Shown here piece after piece: positions 1 to 19,054 of a stretch of 64,000 nucleotides of DNA. Positions within the stretch are counted from its first letter, which is position 1. Each line of letters starts with the position of its first letter. A model generated the notes under the pieces. The model did no database searches. It was given only the letters and a program-made list of their open reading frames with translations, and had not been told where the DNA came from. The DNA lies in assembly GCA_021292105.1 (NCBI GenBank), contig CM037865.1, positions 70,112,356-70,176,355 of the forward strand, written 5' to 3'. A program made the position numbers and the translations under genes. The DNA comes from Anadara kagoshimensis. Lineage: Eukaryota > Mollusca > Bivalvia > Arcoida > Arcidae.

Positions 1-1911
1 CCCCACCCCCACCCCCAAACACATTTTTTTAACAGCCATTGCTTGTGAGTAGACATTTGATTGGTGCTTTCAAATGGATATTTGTGGCAATAAAAAAAAT
101 AAAACACATTAGCCAAGAGGTGACTGCCACATGCAGATGTTAAACTTTGACAATCATCATAAATACAAATGACTCGGTTCAGATCAGAGGCAAAGTGGAA
201 GTAGAATATGTGTTAATGGTCAACTGGTATACTATGTGAGTTCAGTTGAAACTTTTTTGTTACTGTAGTACCAGCTGAAGTTTACCCCTGTGTTAACATG
301 TTTATGTTTCAAACTGGGCTAGCATTGAAAACAATATGAGTGTGTTTGACAAAAAAGTGAAAACCTTTAGCACATGTTGGGTCAGTATAACCATGTGTTC
401 AGTCATTATGAATTTATTTGATGCTCACATCAAAATCAACTACAACATATAGACAATAATCTAACTTTTGAGGCACAAATATCATCTAAAAAACATACAA
501 TAAAACTTAATCTACATTCTAAATTTGAATGTTATATGACTTTATGCTAATTACGGGTAATTTTACACACAATAAAATAAATTCTTTATATTAACAGATT
601 TTACAAAACTTCCGGCTAACATCATTTATAAATTTGTTTATATATCCTCAATTAAAGATCAGAAAAACACCATTAATATATTTCCTGAGTTAAACCTACG
701 TCATTATTGTTTGACTAACACGTAATGTATCTTCTTGTGTCAGTATTCTTATGTTTAAAATGGTCACATGACAGTGTTTTAAGATTTCATGCTAACCTAA
801 TTAGTATTCAGTTTTACATAAAAGTGATTATAAGTGTTGTATAAAAATCGGCTTTTGATGTGATACACAATAAAATATTTTAGCTCTAAAAAAATATCTT
901 TCTATCAGATATTGATTTAATATTCAATTAACATTTGATTCTACCAAAAAAGATTTGTATGGTTTTAAAGATAAGATTTAGATTTAACGTTTTTAGTTTA
1001 ATTAAGTCTGGTTTTTGATGCTTTATTAAACAACTTGTTATTTTTATAAATATTTCTGTCACTATATAACCTGGTATTGAAGAAAAATGTTTCCAGGAGG
1101 TCACATTGCTACAGAAAGATGTAGGTGTTGTTAATGAAGATATAAATTTCTATTTTGGGAATTCCAATCTTAGCTGCATCCTGTTATTGACGTGTGTCAT
1201 CAGCCGTTAGCTCTAGCCATATTGATTTTGTGTCTCATGTCAAGTCATTTAACAGGATCTTCTTCATTCAATTTCCTAATTAAAATAACATGGTTTTATA
1301 TCCATTTTAACATTTATATAATTTATAAATATTGCAGTTATTTGTATATATATATTGTTTCGAGTATCAAGCATTTTAATTGGTCATATTTTTCTGTTAC
1401 TTTTGCATGAATGGATTGGCTCTCAGTGACATCATCTTATTTTGGATGACGCACAGAGGCATTTGAATTAGATGTTGCTAATGTAAAAAAAATAAATTCG
1501 CGTGATGCGAATTATTCAGTGTGCAAAATGTCCAATTCTTTTATACTTCCATAACAAAAAGCAAAATTAACCTCATTTCTATAATAAAATTGCCTGACAA
1601 CGAATATTTTATTTTGATATAATTCACTTGCATTTATTTTGACCAGCACCCAACAACAACTGTGCAGAAATTAATGTATGTTGAAATTTTGAAGTGACTT
1701 TTTTCATGAAATTTGTCAATTTACAATATCTCTTTAGTCTTCCATTTTTGGTGTTCACCCATCTGTCCATCTTTCTTAGATTTTTAAAAACTAGATTTTG
1801 TAGTCCAAAACACATTTTAATATTGCTTGTTATGCTTTAACATATTGACAAAAAATACAAGTACCTGTATACCTTAATTTGATTTTGAGTTTTGTTGTTA
1901 TTATTTTTCAG
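1..1911. other. Intron sequence upstream of the first visible synaptotagmin exon
   Basis: AT-rich sequence with a short C-rich start. I see no exon, no strong repeat and no RNA gene here. The exon coding for the first C2A strands is not recognisable and presumably lies outside the window. Confidence 0.5.
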
Positions 1912-10118
<8,207 letters not shown>

Positions 10119-13100
10119 AGAAAGGATGACTTTCAATCACAAAATTAAATGTGTAAATTACTCTTTGTGTCTGAGATCCATTATAATAGTAGTAATCTGA
10201 GGTGATATGGAAAAGAAAGATTAGACAAACAGGATAGATTTTATTAGAATCTTTCTTTTCTCTCTCTTTATCATCATCTAATGTTATCAGATTTCAGGGG
10301 AGATAACTACGTAATAATTAAACACAAGTCTCTGATCGAAAAGGCAATTTTGTTAGGTCATATTTCATTAATATTACTATTTATTAACATTTTATCCATG
10401 AAAATCACAAAATCAGAAATAATTATGATCCAAATTGTTTATGTAGTATAAGGTTTTATAGATGTTTTGAAAATTTGAAAAAAATATCATGTTTTGTTTG
10501 TATAATAAAGGACTTTTGGAAAATCAGAGAATGACAATTAGAATGGGATGAAGAGGTTTTCTCTGAATTATGACAATGTTTAGCAAGAAACAAATTTGCA
10601 TAAAAATAGAGACACTTTAAATATTTTAAAAAACTTTGTTTTTAAACAGAAAACAAATTTTAACAAAATATTGATAATAAATGAAATTGTGATTTACCAA
10701 CAATTCTTGTACATGACAAAACAATTCATATAATGTTATAATTGCAATTTTAAACCCAGTGAATCGTAAGATGTGATCATATGTGATGTGTGGTGATGAG
10801 AAGTATTGTAATATACAGAGTGAGCTATTCAGTAAAACCTTCAATAAATGACATTATCTTTACGATAGAAATGATGGGATTTTTACAAAGCTACTTAATA
10901 TTTCCTTAATGATATTGCCAAAAGTAATCACACTGCTACACCGTTTTCTTTAACAACTTTATGACATAAAGTTTATAGGGGAAAAAAACGGAATGACCGA
11001 ATTTCAATTCAGCGTTTTATTTGCCAATTCGGTGATTTTTAGCCGATTTTGGCGATATGTGGGGCCCTGCTTTATGTGCAACTTATCACATAAATAACCC
11101 AAGTTTTCATCAGTAAGTGTTCACCAGAATGAAAAATTGTTTTTGAATTTTTGACTTCATTTTAACTGTATTTTAAAATATAAATCATTCAGTGATGAAT
11201 TGACATTATTGAGATCTGTGATTAGAAAACATAATGTCTGGGCACGTTATTATAACTGTGGATCAGTCAATGTTTGAAGTGTCAATATCTAGATTGATGG
11301 CTAGAGTATAAGAGTTCCAAGTAGAATACTTCACTGGTTCTTTTATACTAAAGTTACTTTAAAACAAAGATGTCACTGTGTTTAAGAATACCATTTATTG
11401 AGAGATTTTACTGTATGGAGAGATGTGTTGGTCAGTTAGAGTCTGTCACAGGGATTTTATCTATACTACATGTAAATAGTAAAACAAGCACCTGTTGATG
11501 ATGTCGTTAACAGGTGTTAATATATTGGTGTACTTATTTAAATATTCTTAATGTACAGTTAGAACTGTGTGTCTCATTACACCATGTTATGTCGATACAC
11601 CATTCCTGTGTGATGCTGTTTTAGGCTTGCAATGCGTTTTATTCTGTGAAATACTTTATGCTATATAAGTGTTCTATACGAGATTGCTTCTAAAATCATT
11701 GAAATCCATATTGAGTTGAACTCTCTATCTATTTATAAATTGTATTTATTGTTTTTTGAGAAATCCATGGCAATGAAATTTTGTTTGATATTAAGAAATC
11801 CATCGCAATAAAAATGTTTTTCAATTGTAAAATTCTACTAATAGTGCAATTTTTCCGTTCAATACAAATATTGATAAAGAGATTTGTGAAACTAGTATTC
11901 TGCTAGTGTTGTTGATAACATAATCATGTAAATGTCTTGATTACAGGGAAATAACTTCAAATTTCTGTACTGTTAACAAAAATCAAATGAATTACCATAA
12001 TGTATCTATGTAGTAATCTGCCATTTACTTGGCGGCGAATTACAACATGGACAAATTTTCTCTTCTTAATCTTTGACTCTATATTGTTGTGATACCAGAC
12101 TTTTTTCTTTGGTTGCGAAAACTTTGTACAAATTGCACTGTGATATTTTTTGTTAATTTTTTTGTATAGATCAACGATATGATACACCATTTTGAACATG
12201 TATTGGAATAGTTCTCGTGTTTCTTTTGACTACTTATTTGGTCGATTCTGACGATTCATAGGGAATGTTGTGGCAATGTCATAGAACAAGTACAGAACAA
12301 AATGGATACCTCAAAAAGTTTGTAAAAGTTCCAACAGGATTTGACTTTTGTCATTTCATTCATCAGAATCATTCTGATGGCATTATCTTGGGTACTTGAT
12401 TTTGGACCATGCCAACAAACAAAATATATAACTCAAAAATTGGTAAACTTTGGACCATGCTAACTGTATGTCCCAAGGGAGAAAGAATTGTATATATCAT
12501 TCTTAAGGATAAAATTAACAATTCTACAGTGTTGTTAAACATTTAAATTTACATAATACCAAAATATTAACATTACCAGTAATTTAATTTTACATATTCA
12601 ACTTTACATGAGAATGGACTTACACTGTCGACACTATGTTTTCTATACTTTACTGAGAATGGGTTGTTGGTAAAGTCTGTAATCCATGCAGGATAAAATA
12701 TTACAGGTAATCTAACTTACACGAGAATGGACTTACACTGCCGACACCATGTTTTCTATACTTTACTGAGAATGGCTTGTTAGTAAAGTCTGTTTTGAGA
12801 ATGAGTTGTTAGTAAAGTCTGTACTGAGAATGAGTTGTTAGTAAAGTCTGTACTGAGAATGAGTTGTTAGTAAAGTCTGTTATGCTTCTTTTCTGTTAAT
12901 CTTTACCATTATTATAATTATTATTATTGTTGTTGTTGTTGTTGTTATTGTGTATATACATACAAGGATATGTAACAAAACCAAATCATCAAGGCAGGTC
13001 TTCAGCTGACAAATATTTTATTTTTATTAATTTTTTATTTTTTATTTTATTTAAATAAAAAATGTATATATACAAACCAAATTCTGTACATTCCAATCTA

Positions 13101-13700
13101 GTGTATTTGATCAAGGTTGTACAATTTACAAGTTCCGTAATTAAAATTAATTATTTAAATTTTACGAAATATATAGCAAAAAATTAACTCCAATGATTTT
13201 TATTATTTACTAACCCAGACAAACATTGAATATAACAACTATTGGTAAAAAACTATAATATTGTCCAAAAACATGCAAGAAATATTTTTGGTTTATTCTA
13301 CAAAAAAATGCAGGTTTACTTCAACTAGAATTTTTTTGCTCGTGGTTGTGAATTGTTTTAGTGATTTTTACGAGTCACAAAGTTTGGCAAAATTATCTTT
13401 CAGATCTGGAATAATGTAAATCTATTATCTTATATAGAGATTATTGTCATTCTTAGTTTACTTATGTAGTCTTATTAGGTCTAATAATGTTTTCAATATG
13501 ATTAAAGATCTGTCATCACATGACACATCCATTTGGTGTACTTAAGGTCACATGATATAAATATGGCATCATTAATGGTAGGTGTAACCATACTTCTATA
13601 ATATTATCATTACACTGTATAGATCTGTAATTTATCTGTTGGTCAATAAAAGTCTGTTTGTCTGGTCTGAAGTGTCTTCTACTTTGTTATTTACTTAAGT
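10119..13700 (+). other. Probable 3' UTR and downstream of synaptotagmin
   Basis: There is no second coding exon here. AATAAA occurs at 10504-10509, 10843-10848 and 13645-13650; the last is followed by a GT-rich stretch (gtctgtttgtctggtctg) as expected for a cleavage site, so a 3' UTR of up to 3.5 kb is possible. The stretch also holds a tandem repeat at 12607-12880 and TTA/TTG microsatellite sequence near 12910-12950. The choice among sites is an inference. Confidence 0.35.
12607..12880 (+). repeat. Nested tandem repeat
   Basis: A unit of about 113 bp beginning gagaatggacttacactg is present twice (about 12609 and 12722). The second copy then runs into four further copies of a unit of about 30 bp, tactgagaatgagttgttag plus taaagtctg. 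Confidence 0.85.
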
Positions 13701-13989
13701 TGATGGTGGCAAGCAAGGTCCCTGGTTTAGTACCTGTATGATTTGCTCATGCTAGTTCCATTGTTCCATTGTTGATGATTTTCATTCTAAGTATCTCCTC
13801 ACCTCACTTCACCTATCCTCTTCGTGCCCACTGCTACATAAAGGCCCCATTCTAGATATCTACATATAACTAAATGGGACCCTGGTTGTAAATTAAGTGG
13901 GATGGTGTGTGTCATCTTATAGTCCTATAACCACACCACTGAACATCATTTTGCCATTTGATTTATTGCCTTTCCAAGGTCAGATAACA

Positions 13990-14102
13990 TACCGGTCCTT
14001 GTCCAAATCACAATCCCAAAGCAAAGCAAAGTAAAAGCTTTGTAATGTAAACACGCAAACTTCCATCAGGGAAGCGAGACCAAATGCTCTGGAAGGGTCA
14101 TC
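13990..14102 (+). repeat. Family A repeat, 5' part
   Basis: Starts ggtccttgtccaaatcacaa and runs to ctctggaagggtca. This is the leftmost member of family A in the window. Confidence 0.7.
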
Positions 14103-14226
14103 AGTATGTTCAATATGTTTTTGTCTTTTCTTGTCTAGCCAATTCACACTTCATATCAAGTTGGCCTATAGGAGTATAATTCTACAGTTCAAATGAAAAA
14201 TAAAATTTCCCCTTTTTTGTTAACCG

Positions 14227-14232
14227 TTTATT
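14227..14232 (-). terminator. Polyadenylation signal of cassette 2
   Basis: AATAAA on the minus strand, in ctcaataaacgg, shortly after the TGA at 14309. It supports cassette 2 being a functional 3' end. Confidence 0.55.
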
Positions 14233-14308
14233 GAGAAATCCAATTCTGTTAGTTACATACAATGTATTCATTATCATTTGGGTAAGAATTGAATTTTAGA
14301 AAAAGTCC

Positions 14309-14527
14309 TCATGAAAAATCATAAGTAAAGATACATGAGTGATTGGTCCTGCTTGGCTGAACTTTGACCCATCCTTTGTCAGCAAGGCCAACAACATCAT
14401 ACGGATCATAAAGCTGTGTATACATTAGAGAAGATACTCGCTCGTGTTCTATGCCGTAATCCATCTCGAAGTAATAACCATATATACTAGCTGTGTGGCG
14501 GGAATGGTCAGATCCTGGCCAGTTTAC
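14309..14527 (-). CDS. DUF4434-like gene, cassette 2 last exon
   Basis: 72 codons and a TGA stop: VNWPGSDHSRHTASIYGYYF, SSLMYTQLYDPYDVVGLADK and FTYDFS at the end. It matches the cassette 1 last exon at about half its residues. A canonical AATAAA (14227-14232, minus strand) lies about 77 bases past the stop. Confidence 0.8.
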   Translation of the reverse strand, partial: VNWPGSDHSRHTASIYGYYFEMDYGIEHERVSSLMYTQLYDPYDVVGLADKGWVKVQPSRTNHSCIFTYDFS

Positions 14528-17500
14528 CTAGAAAACAAACATTAATTATAAAACTGAAATATTGAAATATAAATACATGTATATTAAATCCCACGAATAC
14601 TAACACAGACCGGTATGTTTGTGTTTGATTTTATATGTTCAAATAACTTAAGATTGTAATTAGGCTAGTGGAATTGTTCTTTTATATTTATACCCAATGT
14701 TTGAATATGCAATACCAACTAGGTGTAGTAATTATGTTTGTACAACTAAAACAGTCTTGCAAAATGGAACACCGATCCATGTCCAAACTACAATCCCAAA
14801 AGCAAAGAAAAAAAAAACTGAAATTAAGTTAAACATTGGGCCTTCCACAAGGAAATCTAGAGTTGGGTGCTCCAGAGAGGTAAACACATCTAGTCTGGCT
14901 AGAAACAACTGCCATATCTAATCAAAATGAAAGTGAAAGGGACATGGAAGTATGGTGTGTCAAATATATCCAGAGTAATCCTGGACACGGAGTCAATACT
15001 ATTGTGATGGCGACCATGACCATAAAACATTTAAGGGCCATAAGCTTAGACTTGCAATATTTAATGAGTCATTTCAAGCACAACGGTCAGATTATTATAG
15101 CCTATACAACTAAGATGTATATTTCTTTAACTGATGTTTTGTAAAATGAATTATAATTAATATACCCAAGGTATTGTTTTATACTTACCGTAAAAGACCC
15201 TAGGTTATAGCCTACAGCAACAACAGAACGATTTGCGGCGGAATGGAAGAAACAATCGGAGATAATCGGCGCTCCAAAGTTGTGTTGTATCTGAGATGAT
15301 AGGCTGTAGTTATATCGTTTAGTTTTACAAGTAAAGCCTGGATCCCAAGCAAAGGATACGATTTTCTGTGAAGTAGCTCCAGCTCCGGTCAAAGACCTGT
15401 CTACACGACCTTTAACTGTCTTGGCTAACATCTGGTCACTTCCAGAGCCTGCAGGATCAAGTGGTAAACAAGGGTCATCATGAAGATACTCGAAAGCTTC
15501 AATCGTCAACCAGAAATCCACTTTCTTACCATTTGCCACCAAATTGTCTCTAGCTCTTCCAATGTCTTTAAATAACTGGAATTATAACATTATACAAAAT
15601 TGTATGATGCTGTTGAGAATCTCTCATGTACCTTGCCGCCTTGTATCTATATATGGTTGGTCAGGTGTTTGACACACATTGTATGGAATGCAGAATATTA
15701 AGTTGCCAATGAACATATAGTATTGATCTATACTACATACAAATATGAAAAAAACATAACTTTTCTGAAGCATTTGCTTGATATTCCTTTTGTGATCATG
15801 ATGCAAACACACTTCGGATATAATTGTAACACCTTAACGTCACAAAAAGCCATATAAAGAACGATATATAGCAGGCTCCAATAAATGTTCTACTGAATCG
15901 TTATCACTAGTTTTGACAGGTTCAGTCTTATCCAGATAAAGACTTTTCTATATCGGGAATCAACTAAATGTGATTCTAAAAAAATTCTAAAGAATTACTT
16001 GAGCATCTAATATTTTATCCCGTGTAAAAAGTATAAAAACCTTTGAATTTTCTACACTTCACACCACTATCCTTCATTCAATATTGAAATAATGTCTAAA
16101 ACAAATTATTCACTTCTCATATTTTTACAAAAATGGTAAACAAAGATGCAAATACCTGATGCTGAACAGAGATTCTAGTTTTTTTTAATCAAGCATCATA
16201 CAGACTCCAAACAAATTTATACGGAAGATACCACCAACAAAATATTAGTTTTTGATAGACAACATGTTGTGTTTGGTAATATAACTTTCCAACAAACATT
16301 CGGTATATCAATGGGCACAAACTGTTTACTATTGCTTGCGCTTGCTATTCGTATGAAGCAGAATTTATGCAGAACCTTATTAAATCTGGAGAGAAGACTG
16401 TGGCCAAATCATTGAATTCCACATACAAATTTTGAGATTGCGTTCTATCTGTCAATAATCCCACGTTTAGAGATTATTTGGATGCAATTCATCCTAGCGA
16501 GTAAGATATAACAGATGTGACTGATTCTTCCATAGATTTATACCTCAACTATGACGTCAACGTAATGCTACATTTGAAGCTGCATGACAAACGCTTTGAC
16601 TTCAAAATTGCCTAGAAAAGGAGAGTTGACAATAGAAAAATTGAAGTTATCACGTTTGTCATAAAGTTTCAAATGTAGCCTTTCGTGGATGTCATAATTG
16701 AGGTACAAGTCTAAATATGGAGCAGAACTTCTGAAGAGGAGTCAGTCGTATCGTTTCTTTCAAACTCACTGCGATAGATTCCATTCATATATCCCGGCCC
16801 AAAATTCAAAATATAGGATTAATAAAATACAAAGCCATGTATACATGTAACTGTATATTGGATTTAATGATTTGACGACTTTACTTTCAAATTGCGAAAC
16901 ACTGATTGAAAACAAAACAACTTAGCTAGACAGTAAAATCTTTAATTCTAATCATCAAAACTGAAAATAAAGGTACAAGAATGGTACGATCCTCCGGCCT
17001 GCACGGTTACCCATCCACTCTTCGCTAAATCTATTGCGTTATAGGAATCGTATAATTGTGTGTACATCAACGATGGCAATCTCTGGTGAGCTGAACCCCA
17101 ATCCAGTTCAAAATAATATCCATGTACGTCAGTCATTATATGTCTCTGTCCATCTCTATCTGGCCAGTTGACCTGGAAATACAAAACATTTTTATGTACA
17201 TATAAACAGTAACCTATTGCAAATAAAGTATAAATATATTAATCAATCAAAACAAACACACCAGTCCATATTAAAACCATAATCTAAAAAACACAGTTTT
17301 TACTTTGAAAACTGGTAAATTTAGTCAAGACATGAACCTCCACTAGGAAAGTGAGACCGGGTGCTAAGGAAGGGACACAATAATTGAAGACAATAATTGT
17401 CCCCTAAAACTATAGATAATGCCGATAGTAAAATAAACACCCAGACAAGACAGACATATATGATATGTGACCCGCGCGCAACGACAAAGGTACAATTCAG

Positions 17501-19023
17501 CTTTTACGTCACAATGTGAGAAAATGACGTCAAACTTTATCGATGTTTTGGCGGGTTGCCTACGAATACCAGACAAAATGATAAACAGGCACCTTGTTGT
17601 GTTATTAAAAGGCTCGACAATGTAATAAAGAAATATACTAACACATTTTGGCAATGTGTTTTTGCTATGTTTCTATTATAACATTTAAAGACATGACATT
17701 AAGATCGCTTACACGTTGCCAATCCGATTAAATTTCGTAAGTCATTTTATTTTTTGAAAAGCTAACAGCTTACACCTGGTAAGTTTAGGGTATTACTATT
17801 TAAATCTGATTATATGTAATGAGAAATAATAAAATGTACCGAGAAATTAAACAACCATGTTATATCAGAGATATGTCTCTGGTTATATGAGAAGGACAGA
17901 ACAATTGTCGATGCAACTTTAAGGATTTAAAGTAACGTCTGTACTGATAACCAAAAGAACAACACAAATACCAATCCATGTCAAAGTCACAATCCCAAAA
18001 AGCAAAGCCAGAACTTTGAAACTGGCACATTAAGTGAAACACGGTAACTTCCACCAGGGAAGTGAGGCTAGGTACCCATTTAGCTAGCTACACCAACATA
18101 CCGTAAATCCCTGCGTTTCTCCTTCCAGATTGTAACCAATAACAACCACAGACTTGTTGTATTGAGAATGGAAGAAGCAGTCAGCAATGATTGGTCTACC
18201 ACTGTCAGCTCTGATCTGGGCAGCTAGACTTCCATTGTGTGCCTTGGTCGTACAGGTAAAGTCTGGATCCCAGGCAAAAGATACGATCTTCTGTGACGTA
18301 GTTCCAGCCCCTGTCAGGGATTTGTCTACTCGTGATTTGGTTGTCCTGTCCATGATCTGACCATTGCCTGATCCGGCAGGGTCAATAGGTAAACATATGT
18401 TGTCATCATCTTGTAGGTATTCATAGGCTTCAATGATAAACCAGAAATCTATCTTCACTCCGTCTTTGACCAAAGTGTCTCTGTGTTGACCAATGGCGCT
18501 AAACAACTAGAAATACCACGAGAAATGCACGAAATAAGATTTATTTCTGAGCGTTTTTACGATTGGAGTATTAGTATGTACAGGTTATTATAACATATTA
18601 GTTCTAACGGTTTCATAAAGATAAAGTCACAGAAAAGCTAATCACATTTTTAAATCACATGTAGCATTCTGAGTATTTGAACCAAACATTTTTAAAAATG
18701 AGTTAAGATCTTTTTTGCTTTTAATACATTAGTGACAAATTAATCTGATCTATCAGGTTAAAGCCAATATCCATTTTACTTAGCTTAAAAACTTTAGACA
18801 GACAAACATTATTAAATTGGGAATGAAAGTCATATGTTTGAGAAGTAAGGTATCCACATTAGAGTGTGATATAATTGCGCTGTAATGACCGATAAGTTTG
18901 TGTTTGCTATTGTTTCATGTAATGAATTAATTGTTACATGATATTAGAAATCGCCTAATACGTTTAAGACTAGTATCTCAGTAATTTGTTGTTTTTTCTT
19001 ACAATTATCATCATCATGAACAA

Positions 19024-19054
<31 letters not shown>

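Noticed and set aside
15102-15542. Cassette 2 as an independent small gene starting at an internal methionine
   Set aside because: The similarity extends upstream of that methionine to the acceptor at 15575, and there is no signal peptide; it is an internal exon.
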